This document shows, piece by piece, positions 46,555 to 58,227 of a stretch of DNA of 64,000 bases. The notes under the pieces are model-generated. The model worked only from the letters and a program-made list of their open reading frames with translations, made no database searches and was not told where the DNA came from. The first letter of the stretch is position 1; each line of letters starts with the position of its first letter. The DNA is from Photobacterium ganghwense (GTDB lineage Bacteria; Pseudomonadota; Gammaproteobacteria; Enterobacterales; Vibrionaceae), in NCBI RefSeq assembly GCF_003025595.1, contig NZ_PYMI01000003.1, forward strand, positions 372,001 to 436,000, given 5' to 3'. The position numbers and the translations under genes are program-made.

Positions 46555-47970
46555 ATGCGTTTTTCTATGCAGTACCTGCTGCCTGTTTTGATACCCCTGA
46601 TTGTGTTATTGCTGCCGGCTTCGGCTTTTCCGGTTGAAGGGCTGACGGTGATTCAGCAGCGGGTGATTGCGATCTTTCTGCTGGCGGCGCTGTGCTGGGT
46701 TCTGGAGCCTATTCCTATTTATGCCACCTCCGTGGTGATTATTGTGCTGGAACTATTGCTGCTGTCAGACAAGGGACTGTATCTGTTCCGCCTTGATGAG
46801 GGCAGCCCGCAGTTTGGGGATTTGCTCAACCACAGTGACATTATGGCGACGTTCGCCAGCCCGATCATTATGCTGTTTCTGGGCGGATTTTTTCTGGCCA
46901 TGGCGGCCACCAAATACCGGCTTGACGTCAACCTTGCCCGAGTGCTGCTGAAGCCGTTCGGTACTCAGCCCAAATTTGTCATGTTTGGCCTGATGATGAT
47001 CACCGCCGTGTTTTCGATGTTCATGTCCAATACTGCGACCACGGCAATGATGCTGTCGATTCTGGCGCCGGTGATTGCCCTGTTTGGCCCTAAGGACCCG
47101 GGCAAAATTGCTTTTGCTCTGTGTATTCCGGTGGCGGCCAATATCGGCGGTATCGGTACGCCAATTGGTACACCGCCTAATGCAATTGCCCTGAAGTACC
47201 TGACCGGCGAGAACATGATTACGTTCGGCGAATGGATGTTCTTCGGGGTGCCGTTCGTTGCCGTCCTGCTGGTGTTCGCCTGGGGACTGATTAACGCCAT
47301 GTACCCGGCCGAGCAGGACAAAATTGAACTTACGATTAAAGGCACTTTCCTGAAAACCCCCAAGGCAATCACGGTTTACCTGACCTTCGGACTGACAATT
47401 GTGTTGTGGCTGATGGGAACGGCACATGGCATGAACTCGTATACAGTCTCGCTGATCCCGGTGGCGATTTTCTCCCTGACCGGAATCATCAACAAAGAGG
47501 ATCTCAAGAAAATTTCCTGGGATGTGCTGTGGCTGGTGTCCGGGGGGATCGCATTAGGGCTGGCGCTGGATCAGACCGGCCTTGCCAGACTGATGGTACA
47601 CAGCATCCCGTTTGATCAATTCTCGCCATATGTAGTGCTGGTCGGTTCAGCGGTGCTGTGCCTGCTGATGGCGAACTTTATGTCACATACCGCGACGGCT
47701 AACCTGCTGATGCCAATCATGGCAGCACTGGGCACCTCGATGACCTCGCTCGTCCCGTTGGGAGGCGAAATCACCCTGATTCTGGTGGTGACGTTTGCTG
47801 CTTCACTCGGGATGTCACTGCCTATCAGTACGCCGCCCAATGCGCTGGCACATGCGACCGGTCATGTGGAAAGTAACCAGATGGCACGAGTCGGGGTCAT
47901 TATCGGGGTTGTCGGGGTTATACTGAGTTTCGGGATGATTTGGCTGTTGCATATGATTGACCATATCTGA
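46555..47970 (+). CDS. DASS/SLC13-family sodium:carboxylate transporter
   Basis: A 471-residue inner-membrane transporter of the INDY family, which imports C4-dicarboxylates, citrate or similar anions with sodium. The two paired signature loops are SNT (residues 158-160, MSNTATTAMML) and a variant SHT (377-379, FMSHTATANLLMP) where Asn is replaced by His. PIGTPPNAIAL and PISTPPNALAH are the two related Na+-site loops. The ~11-helix layout is clear. The stop is followed 14 bp later by a receiver gene, suggesting a transport-signalling unit. The exact substrate cannot be assigned. Confidence 0.9.
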   Translation: MRFSMQYLLPVLIPLIVLLLPASAFPVEGLTVIQQRVIAIFLLAALCWVLEPIPIYATSVVIIVLELLLLSDKGLYLFRLDEGSPQFGDLLNHSDIMATFASPIIMLFLGGFFLAMAATKYRLDVNLARVLLKPFGTQPKFVMFGLMMITAVFSMFMSNTATTAMMLSILAPVIALFGPKDPGKIAFALCIPVAANIGGIGTPIGTPPNAIALKYLTGENMITFGEWMFFGVPFVAVLLVFAWGLINAMYPAEQDKIELTIKGTFLKTPKAITVYLTFGLTIVLWLMGTAHGMNSYTVSLIPVAIFSLTGIINKEDLKKISWDVLWLVSGGIALGLALDQTGLARLMVHSIPFDQFSPYVVLVGSAVLCLLMANFMSHTATANLLMPIMAALGTSMTSLVPLGGEITLILVVTFAASLGMSLPISTPPNALAHATGHVESNQMARVGVIIGVVGVILSFGMIWLLHMIDHI

Positions 47971-47984
47971 TGCGAGGGGGAGTT

Positions 47985-48458
47985 ATGGATAAACTGAATA
48001 TCATCTGCGTGGATGATGAAAGGGAAGTGCTGAACGCGGTGTTAAAGGATTTGTCACCGCTGGATGCGTACTTTCAGGTTGAAGGGTGTGAATCAGCAGA
48101 TGAAGCCCTGGCCCTGATAGATGAGCTGGATGCTGCCGGAGAGTACGTCGCGCTGTTGATTTCGGACCATGTGATGCCAGGTAAAACCGGCGTTGAGCTG
48201 CTGACCGAAGTGTCGCAGGATGTCCGGTTCGCCCAGACCAAGAAGGTATTACTGACTGGGCAGGCTACGCATCAGGATACGATCGCAGCTATTAATCAGG
48301 CGCGTATCGAAAGTTATTTTGAGAAACCCTGGCAGGCAGAAGCATTGTTGGCTCGCGCCCGCAGCCTGGTAACTGAGTATCTGTTCGATAAGGGGCTGGA
48401 TTATGAGCCCTGGCTGGATGCCTTAGACAACAGTGTGATTTACCGGCGGCTGACCTGA
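47985..48458 (+). CDS. Response regulator receiver with conserved C-terminal tail
   Basis: A 157-residue stand-alone receiver, a paralogue of the one at 41423. Asp61 (SDHVMPGKTG), acid pair D10-D11, Thr (VLLTGQ) and Lys (FEKPWQ) are intact, and the tail DYEPWLDALDNSVIYRRL aligns with the tails of the other receiver and of the kinase's receiver. The start ATG 47985 follows a GAGGGGGAG ribosome binding site, 14 bp after the transporter stop, so both are in one operon. There is no output domain. Cross-talk with the kinase at 41920 is likely but unproven. Confidence 0.88.
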   Translation: MDKLNIICVDDEREVLNAVLKDLSPLDAYFQVEGCESADEALALIDELDAAGEYVALLISDHVMPGKTGVELLTEVSQDVRFAQTKKVLLTGQATHQDTIAAINQARIESYFEKPWQAEALLARARSLVTEYLFDKGLDYEPWLDALDNSVIYRRLT

Positions 48459-48504
48459 CAGAAACAGACCATCGCAGTAAGTGCCAAAGAAAATCATTCT
48501 CCGC

Positions 48505-48536
48505 TTGACCTTGGACTTGGCTCTAAGGTTTATAGT
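48505..48536 (+). promoter_or_regulatory. MerR-type (ZntR-like) promoter of the zntA gene
   Basis: TTGACC (-35, 48505-48510) and TATAGT (-10, 48531-48536) are separated by 20 bp, longer than the usual 17, as in MerR-family promoters. In the spacer lies a dyad ACCTTGGAC-N4-CTCTAAGGT (48508-48529). Such a layout needs a metal-bound activator to twist the DNA; ZntR is the expected one. The regulator gene is not in the window. Confidence 0.75.
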
Positions 48537-48583
48537 TGGATATATGGAGATGAAAACCATTATCAACTAAGGAGAATGGCCTT

Positions 48584-51022
48584 ATGTGTGCTCAATGTAA
48601 TAACAAGAAATTGCACGTTCATGCTGCCCATCCAGGGCAGGACAGCCCGGCAACGGTTCAGGTTGCCAATAACCAGCATGATGGCGGCAGCTGCTGTGGT
48701 TCGTCGAGTTGCAGCTCAGTTAACGGTACCGATCCGGTGATCAACGAAGGGGATTCCCCCGGCGATGAGGAGCCTGCGCCCAGACCGCCCGCTGGCCTTG
48801 CTGTCAATCGCATCACGTCGGCGCCCGCCGATACCGAATCCTCCTGTTGCAGTCAGGGTGGCTGCTGTTCTGCTGAGTCTGTCGCTGACGAAGAGCAAGT
48901 AACGGCAGAACCGCCACCCGACCGCGCCACGTTAAGCTGGAAAGTCGGTGGCATGGACTGCCCTAGCTGTGCCAGCAAACTTGAAAAGGCCATCTCCGCG
49001 TTAGAAGGGGTGACGTCGGCCAAAGTGATGTTTGCGACAGAAAAACTGGTGGTCAGCTGCCTTTCAGAACGCGTTGCGGCCAGCCTCTCCGAGGACATTA
49101 TCGCCAAAACACGAGAAACCGGCTTCAGTCTGCTGGACGCTGAAAATGCCCCGTCGGAATCAGAAAGCCAGAGTTTGCTCAAAGCGAATCTGCCGGTACT
49201 GACTCTGGCTGGCATGATGTTGCTGTCTGTCATCCTCAGCCAGTTCAATGACATGACTGGTACGGTGGCGTTCGCTGCGACCACATTGCTGGGGCTCGTG
49301 CCGATTGTGCGCAAGGCTGTCTCCTCTGCCAAAAATGGCTCGCCGTTTTCCATCGAGACTCTGATGAGCGTTGCGGCTGTTGGTGCCCTGTATCTGGGGG
49401 AAACAGCGGAAGCTGCCATGGTCTTGCTGCTGTTCATGATTGGTGAGCAGTTAGAAGGCTATGCTTCGGCGAAGGCGCGAAGCGGGGTCAAAGCGCTGAT
49501 GGCTTTAGTACCTGAACAAGCAACTCGGCTGTTGTCTGATGGTCGACGCGAACAGGTTGCCGCGAGCGCGCTGCAGCCCGGCGATATTATTGAAGTCGCA
49601 CCGGGTGGCCGATTACCGGCCGACGTTGTTCTGCTCGAACATGCAGCCAGTTTTGACGAAAGTGCTCTGACCGGCGAATCGTTGCCGGTTGAACGCAACC
49701 CGGGAGAAACCGTGATGGCGGGGGCGTTGGCAGCTGACAGTGTAGTACGGCTGAAAGTGGTCTCGCGGAAAGGGGAAAATGCCATTGACCGCATTTTGCA
49801 CCTGATTGAAGAGGCGGAATCTCGCAAAGCTCCGCTGGAACGCTTTGTTGATCGCTTCAGCCGCTGGTATACCCCGGCCATGATTGCGTTGGCGACACTG
49901 GTTGTGGTTATTCCGCCGCTGTTTTTTGCGCAAAGCTGGGAAGCCTGGCTGTATAAAGGGCTCACATTGCTGTTAATTGCCTGTCCTTGCGCATTGGTGA
50001 TCTCTATTCCGGCGGCCGTTACGTCTGGTTTGGCTGCTGCCACCCGTCGTGGTGCCCTGATTAAAGGTGGCGCGGCTCTTGAGCAGTTAGGCCGGATTCA
50101 AACCGTGGCCTTTGATAAAACCGGCACTCTGACCGAAGGGAAACCTGCGGTAACCGATATTGTTAGTTGGGACGGCGATGAAGATCGGCTACTGCGTCAG
50201 GCCGCGGCCATTGAAGTCGGCTCGGCACACCCGTTAGCCAAAGCGGTTATCACGGCCGCAGAAGCGCGTGGCTTAACGGTTCAGGAAGCAGCACACCGAA
50301 AAGCCCTGCCGGGTCGCGGTATTCAGGGGGAGATTGACGGTGAACTACTGATGTTGTCTGCGGCCGATCGGTTACCAGAGACAGTCAGTCTGACCAAGCC
50401 GCAGGCTGATCAGATTTTCGCTCTCGAAGACGAAGGGAAAACGCTGGTCGTCGTGCTCCGTAATCAGCAGCCGGTCGGGCTGATAGCCTGGCGCGACACA
50501 CTGCGGCAGGACAGTGCTGCAGCCATTGAAGCGCTGCATGGAATGGGGATCCGCACGGTGATGCTGACCGGCGATAACCCTCGTGCTGCCGCTGCGATCG
50601 CCCGTGAAATCGGCATTGAATACCGGGCTGGATTGCTGCCGGAAGATAAAGTGAAGGAAATCGAGCAGGTCAGTCAGCATACCCGGATCGCAATGGTTGG
50701 TGATGGCATTAATGACGCGCCGGCAATGAAAACCGCATCAATCGGAATTGCCATGGGCAGCGGGAGTGATGTCGCACTGGAAACGGCTGATGCGGCGCTG
50801 ACCCATAACCGAGTGGCGGAACTACCGGTTATGATTGCCCTGTCGCAGGCTACGTTGGCGAACATTCGCCAGAATATTACGTTAGCTCTTGGGCTTAAGG
50901 GGATCTTTCTGGTGACAACCCTGCTGGGCATGACCGGCTTATGGCTGGCTGTGCTGGCGGACAGTGGCGCTACCGCGCTGGTGACGCTTAACGCGCTTCG
51001 GTTACTGAAGTTTAAATCGTAG
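48584..51022 (+). CDS. zntA: Zinc/cadmium/lead-transporting P-type ATPase
   Basis: An 812-residue P1B-type ATPase that exports Zn2+, Cd2+ and Pb2+ across the inner membrane. The first ~115 residues are an unusual low-complexity Cys-rich extension with clusters SCCGSSSCSS and SSCCSQGGCC. A heavy-metal-binding domain has GMDCPSC (Cys126, Cys129). The transmembrane CPC motif (Cys467, Cys469, in ACPCAL) and the phosphorylated Asp511 in DKTGT are present, along with HP (SAHPLAKAV) and GDGINDAPA. It is preceded by a MerR-type promoter and ended by a strong terminator. Confidence 0.95.
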   Translation: MCAQCNNKKLHVHAAHPGQDSPATVQVANNQHDGGSCCGSSSCSSVNGTDPVINEGDSPGDEEPAPRPPAGLAVNRITSAPADTESSCCSQGGCCSAESVADEEQVTAEPPPDRATLSWKVGGMDCPSCASKLEKAISALEGVTSAKVMFATEKLVVSCLSERVAASLSEDIIAKTRETGFSLLDAENAPSESESQSLLKANLPVLTLAGMMLLSVILSQFNDMTGTVAFAATTLLGLVPIVRKAVSSAKNGSPFSIETLMSVAAVGALYLGETAEAAMVLLLFMIGEQLEGYASAKARSGVKALMALVPEQATRLLSDGRREQVAASALQPGDIIEVAPGGRLPADVVLLEHAASFDESALTGESLPVERNPGETVMAGALAADSVVRLKVVSRKGENAIDRILHLIEEAESRKAPLERFVDRFSRWYTPAMIALATLVVVIPPLFFAQSWEAWLYKGLTLLLIACPCALVISIPAAVTSGLAAATRRGALIKGGAALEQLGRIQTVAFDKTGTLTEGKPAVTDIVSWDGDEDRLLRQAAAIEVGSAHPLAKAVITAAEARGLTVQEAAHRKALPGRGIQGEIDGELLMLSAADRLPETVSLTKPQADQIFALEDEGKTLVVVLRNQQPVGLIAWRDTLRQDSAAAIEALHGMGIRTVMLTGDNPRAAAAIAREIGIEYRAGLLPEDKVKEIEQVSQHTRIAMVGDGINDAPAMKTASIGIAMGSGSDVALETADAALTHNRVAELPVMIALSQATLANIRQNITLALGLKGIFLVTTLLGMTGLWLAVLADSGATALVTLNALRLLKFKS

Positions 51023-51094
51023 GGGTTCCCCGGGGTGAGTGCCGTCCCCAGACAGTATTCAACCCGCAAATTGACCCTCTCTCTTACATCATCA

Positions 51095-51128
51095 AAGGAC
51101 ACTGTTATTCGAACAGTGTCCTTTTTTA
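51095..51128 (+). terminator. Terminator after zntA
   Basis: AAGGACACTGTT (51095-51106) pairs with AACAGTGTCCTT (51112-51123), followed by TTTTT. Confidence 0.93.
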
Positions 51129-51476
51129 TCTGACTGATTTTCTGTATGGCGTGGGGGAATACCCATGATGCGGGCTCGGCATTGGCATGCCAGAGGTTGG
51201 CGGAGAAGACGCTGTTTACGGTTGGTTGAAAAAGTAATGGTTAAATAATGACCGCCATCAATCATCCGAAACAAAAAATAATATGCATACTGTTTCTTGC
51301 TATAACTGATCATAGTGATTGCCAATAAGAGCTGACATCAACATATATTTAGTCGGGCATTGATGTCGAAGGGGCGAAATGAGTACATCGCTGCCGCCAC
51401 TGTATTCAATACAGGATATCTAATACAGATCGGGACAAATTGAGCACTCCAAAACAGAGGGAGTTGGGGGGACACT
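51129..51476. other. Intergenic region upstream of the chemoreceptor
   Basis: About 350 bp without a gene. It should contain the chemoreceptor promoter; no sigma-28 or sigma-54 promoter was recognised with confidence. Confidence 0.4.
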
Positions 51477-53426
51477 ATGGTCAGAGACTTAAAACTGGGA
51501 TGGAAAATCGGAATTGGCTTTGCCGTTGTATTGGGTCTGCTGTCTGTGATCCTGACCATCAGTATCATGGCGCTGCGTGATACCGAGCAGGGGATTGGTT
51601 CTTACCGGGAGCTGGCACGCGACAGTAATCTGACCGGACGTCTGGAAGCCAACATGCTGATGGTAAGGATGAACGTCAAAGACTACCTGTTGAGCCAGCG
51701 TGATGAAGATCTGCGGCAATTCACCCGTTATCTGGATAAAGTGAATACCTTAATGGCTGAAACCCGTCAGTCGGTTCATGATCCGGAACGTTCAGCGTTG
51801 CTCACTCAAATTGATGATAGTTTGAAGGAATACAATCAGTCGTTTGAGGAAATGGCAGCGCTGACCCAACGGAGCAATCAGGTCCGTAAAGATAAGCTGG
51901 AGCCACTCTACGACACTCTGTTCAGCACGATGGCATCAATTGCCCACTCAGCGTATCAGGACAATGATTACCAGACCTTTTTCTTTGCCACTAAAGTGCA
52001 GGAAGTACTGCAAACCGGGCGGCTTTATATCACTGATTTTCTGCACACCGGACTTCAGACCGATTTTAATATGGCGCGTTCAACGCTGGACACTTCGATC
52101 AGCGAACCTTTGAATCGTCTTAATCAGCTGGTGGCGAATCCGGTGCGCAAAGGGTTGCTGGGCCAGTTTCACACCGCCCATCGCGATTATCTGGACAGCC
52201 TGAGTACCATTTATAGCGATATCAACGCGCGCAATACCCTGATCTACGAAAGTCTGAATAAAATCGGGCCAGCGATTGCTTCCGATCTGGATGCCGTGAA
52301 AATGTCGGTGATAAATGATCAGGATCAGCTCGGGCCACAGTTGGTGGCCGTGACCAGCCGTCGAATTACCATGAACGTGATTCTCTCTGTGGCGGCGGTG
52401 ATTGCGGGGGCGGTGGCTGCATATATCCTCACCAAGGCGATTACCGGGCCTATCCGGCGCGCGGTGCAGGCGGCGAACCAGCTGTCGGAAGGGGATCTGA
52501 CGCTGGTGATTGACAACCACAGCAAGGATGAAACCGGCCAGTTGCTGGACGCGGTGCAACATACCGCCACGAACCTGCGCAATATGATCACCACAATCTC
52601 TGCAGCCAGTATTGAGCTGGCGTCTGCGGCCGAAGAGCTGGCCGTGACTGCAGCGCAGTCTAATCACGGCATTGAAGAGCAGGAAAAAGAGACGGAACTG
52701 GTTGCGACGGCGATGAACGAAATGACCGTGACTGTCCATGACGTTGCCGATAATGCGGCACGGGCGGCGGAAGCGGCTGATCAGGCAGACCGCGAAGCCA
52801 CTGTCGGTGGGAAGGTGGTCGAAGAGACGATTCAGTCGATTAATCAGCTCTCTGATCAGGTGATGGATTGCTCAGCGAAGCTTCATGAGGTCGAGAAAGA
52901 GACCATGAATATTGGCCGGATCCTCAACGTGATTCGGGAAATCGCCGAACAGACCAACCTGCTGGCTCTGAATGCTGCCATTGAAGCCGCACGAGCCGGT
53001 GAGCAGGGACGTGGTTTCGCTGTTGTGGCTGATGAAGTCCGCTCGCTGGCACAGCGTACCCAGTCATCTACCGAGGAGATTCAGACGCTGATTGAACAGC
53101 TTCAGTCTGGTGTGAAAAGTGCGGTAACCGTGATGAACCACGGCAAGGATCAAGCCGTTGCCAGCGTGGGACAGGCCGCCGATACCGGAGCTGCGCTGAA
53201 AGCCATTACTCATGCGGTGAGTGTGATTAATGATATGAACATGCAAATTGCCAGTGCAGCAGAAGAGCAAAGTTCGGTGGCTGAAAGTATCAACCAAAAT
53301 GTGGTGTCGGTACGACGGATTGCAGAGGAGAATGCCGTTGCTGCCACTCAGAGTCAGAATGCGACCAGTGAGATTGCGCAGCTGGCAGAGCAATTGAAAG
53401 GGATGGTGACCCAGTTCAAGGTTTAA
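51477..53426 (+). CDS. Membrane methyl-accepting chemotaxis protein
   Basis: A 649-residue transmembrane chemoreceptor. Transmembrane helix 1 is at ~10-32, the periplasmic part ~33-300 is all-helical (a four-helix or HBM-like bundle with [24 protein letters not shown] near residue 48), helix 2 at ~303-325, HAMP 325-377 ([25 protein letters not shown]), and the signalling domain to the end, with [38 protein letters not shown]. The HBM form is consistent with organic-acid sensing, but the ligand is not identifiable. ATG 51477 follows a G-rich Shine-Dalgarno. A 15-bp tandem repeat follows the stop. Confidence 0.93.
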   Translation: MVRDLKLGWKIGIGFAVVLGLLSVILTISIMALRDTEQGIGSYRELARDSNLTGRLEANMLMVRMNVKDYLLSQRDEDLRQFTRYLDKVNTLMAETRQSVHDPERSALLTQIDDSLKEYNQSFEEMAALTQRSNQVRKDKLEPLYDTLFSTMASIAHSAYQDNDYQTFFFATKVQEVLQTGRLYITDFLHTGLQTDFNMARSTLDTSISEPLNRLNQLVANPVRKGLLGQFHTAHRDYLDSLSTIYSDINARNTLIYESLNKIGPAIASDLDAVKMSVINDQDQLGPQLVAVTSRRITMNVILSVAAVIAGAVAAYILTKAITGPIRRAVQAANQLSEGDLTLVIDNHSKDETGQLLDAVQHTATNLRNMITTISAASIELASAAEELAVTAAQSNHGIEEQEKETELVATAMNEMTVTVHDVADNAARAAEAADQADREATVGGKVVEETIQSINQLSDQVMDCSAKLHEVEKETMNIGRILNVIREIAEQTNLLALNAAIEAARAGEQGRGFAVVADEVRSLAQRTQSSTEEIQTLIEQLQSGVKSAVTVMNHGKDQAVASVGQAADTGAALKAITHAVSVINDMNMQIASAAEEQSSVAESINQNVVSVRRIAEENAVAATQSQNATSEIAQLAEQLKGMVTQFKV

Positions 53427-53435
53427 GGGACAAAG

Positions 53436-53510
53436 GTATAAAAGACAGAGGTAAAAGAGGCAAAGGTAAAAGAGGCAAAGGTAAAAGAGGCAAAGGTAAA
53501 AGAGACAGGT
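53436..53510. repeat. 15-bp tandem repeat after the chemoreceptor
   Basis: Five 15-bp units of type GTAAAAGAGGCAAAG. The middle three (53451-53495) are identical; the outer two (53436-53450 and 53496-53510) are diverged. It begins ten bases after the chemoreceptor stop codon. Confidence 0.95.
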
Positions 53511-53600
53511 TTAAGGTCTTCAGTAAGAAGAAAATAGTCAGAAAAAAGAGTCGAACGTTTTGATCTCGGACAAAAAATCGTTGTAAATTCCATCAAGTAA

Positions 53601-53633
53601 AGAGCCGGGTGCAAGATGCAGCCGGCTTTTTTA
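53601..53633 (+). terminator. Terminator after the chemoreceptor
   Basis: AGCCGG (53602-53608 region) with TGCA arms pairs with CCGGCT, followed by six T. Confidence 0.8.
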
Positions 53634-53686
53634 CTGGTGATATTCAAAACAAATAGTGTGATATATCGCAAAGGTAAACGTTTTTA

Positions 53687-53702
53687 TGTGACTATAGTCA
53701 CT
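53687..53702 (+). promoter_or_regulatory. CRP site 1 of udp
   Basis: TGTGACTATAGTCACT matches nine of ten conserved CRP positions. It is 53 bp upstream, centre to centre, of CRP site 2. Confidence 0.7.
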
Positions 53703-53739
53703 ATTAACTGAAATGTTAAAAGTCATACCTTTCTCTTAA

Positions 53740-53755
53740 TGTGACAATCATCACT
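53740..53755 (+). promoter_or_regulatory. CRP site 2 of udp
   Basis: TGTGACAATCATCACT matches nine of ten conserved CRP positions. The 53-bp spacing from site 1 fits the CRP-CytR arrangement of E. coli udp and deoP2, with CytR binding between. A clear CytR box is not visible. Confidence 0.7.
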
Positions 53756-53790
53756 TAACTATTGGTTGCTATGAGCTATCGTTATTCTGT

Positions 53791-53852
53791 GTTTCACAAG
53801 TGCTTCTGACGCGAAGCCTTTTGAGTAACAGATTATCGAGTGCTTGTGAAAC
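53791..53852. repeat. Inverted repeat in the udp leader
   Basis: GTTTCACAAG (53791-53800) and CTTGTGAAAC (53843-53852) are perfect complements separated by 42 bases, upstream of the udp ribosome binding site. AGTGCTT accompanies both arms in direct orientation. Confidence 0.7.
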
Positions 53853-53916
53853 AACTCACGTAGAGCCGCTAGCCTCTTATCCCTATCTGGCGGCAATAAC
53901 AAAAAAGGATATGACT

Positions 53917-54684
53917 ATGTCTGACAACGCAGTATTTCATCTGGGTGTGACCAAAGCCGATCTTAACGGTGCTGAACTGGCGATTATTCCTGGCGACCCT
54001 GCTCGCGTAGAGAAAATCGCGAACCTGATGGAAAATCCTGAATTTCTGGCTAGTGCGCGTGAGTACACAGTTTACCGTGCCAAGCTGGACGGCAAGCCAG
54101 TAGTAGTGTGTTCTACAGGTATCGGTGGCCCATCAACTTCTATCGCGGTGGAAGAGCTGGCTCAGCTGGGCGTTCGTACTTTCCTGCGTGTCGGTACCAC
54201 AGGTGCAATCCAGCCGCATATTAATGTGGGTGACATGATTGTGACTACCGGCTCTGTGCGTCTGGACGGTGCCAGCCTGCACTTTGCGCCGATGGAATTT
54301 CCTGCCGTGGCTGACTTTGATGTGGCAACAGCCATGAAAGCGGCTTGTGATGCTGATGGTGCAACCGTTCACACTGGCGTAACGGCTTCCAGTGATACTT
54401 TCTACCCAGGTCAGGAACGTTACGACACATTCTCCGGCCGTGTGGTACGTCGTTTCCAGGGCTCAATGAAAGAGTGGCAGGAAATGGGTGTGCTGAACTT
54501 TGAGATGGAATCAGCCACGCTGCTGACCATGTGTGCAAGTTCTGGCCTGCGTGCTGGTTGTGTGGCGGGTGTTATCATCAACCGTACACAGAAAGAAATT
54601 CCTGACCACGCCACGCTGAAAGAAACAGAAGCTCGCTCAATCAAAGTCGTGGTTGAAGCTGCACGCCGTATGCTGGCCCAGTAA
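53917..54684 (+). CDS. udp: Uridine phosphorylase
   Basis: A 255-residue pyrimidine nucleoside phosphorylase that splits uridine into uracil and ribose-1-phosphate. Family blocks are [17 protein letters not shown] (residues 21-37), [38 protein letters not shown] and [13 protein letters not shown] near residue 195. ATG 53917 is seven bases from AAGGA, while the ATG at 53911 is too close; it also gives the E. coli-like [10 protein letters not shown] start. Two CRP sites upstream indicate carbon-source control. It has its own terminator. Confidence 0.96.
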   Translation: MSDNAVFHLGVTKADLNGAELAIIPGDPARVEKIANLMENPEFLASAREYTVYRAKLDGKPVVVCSTGIGGPSTSIAVEELAQLGVRTFLRVGTTGAIQPHINVGDMIVTTGSVRLDGASLHFAPMEFPAVADFDVATAMKAACDADGATVHTGVTASSDTFYPGQERYDTFSGRVVRRFQGSMKEWQEMGVLNFEMESATLLTMCASSGLRAGCVAGVIINRTQKEIPDHATLKETEARSIKVVVEAARRMLAQ

Positions 54685-54773
54685 ATACTGAGTTTGAGAC
54701 CGGCAGGAGCGGCTATTCATTTGGTGTAAAACGCTCTGTCTGTTCGTCAGTCTCGTATCAGGTAAAAAATTAT

Positions 54774-54810
54774 GAAAAAACCAGTGCGAAAGCACTGGTT
54801 TTTTTCTTTT
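54774..54810 (+). terminator. Terminator after udp
   Basis: AAAAAACCAGTGC pairs with GCACTGGTTTTTT across a GAAA tetraloop, followed by T-rich sequence. Confidence 0.93.
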
Positions 54811-58045
<3,235 letters not shown>

Positions 58046-58153
58046 CGTGAGAAGGTATTATCCTCAGGCTTGAGATAGAAGGGCAAGGGGGTAGAAGTCG
58101 AAGGATAGAAGCACAGAACCGCAAAAAGACCCCTTCAGAAAAAGAACTGTCAT

Positions 58154-58190
58154 AAAAACAAAACCGCCACAGTCGTGGCGGTTTTTGTTT
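58154..58190. terminator. Bidirectional terminator between glucosidase and Card1-like genes
   Basis: AAACAAAACCGCCAC pairs with GTGGCGGTTTTTGTTT around AGTC, with A/T tracts on both sides, between convergent genes. Confidence 0.88.
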
Positions 58191-58227
58191 GCCTTTTGTG
58201 GGCAGCTGTCAGCAGCATTGCAGAGAC

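Noticed and set aside
46765..47427. 220-codon minus-strand frame
   Set aside because: Fully inside the DASS transporter gene; composition is typical of an antisense shadow.
53436..53510. CRISPR or iteron array
   Set aside because: Units of 15 bp are directly adjacent without spacers and no replication gene is near.
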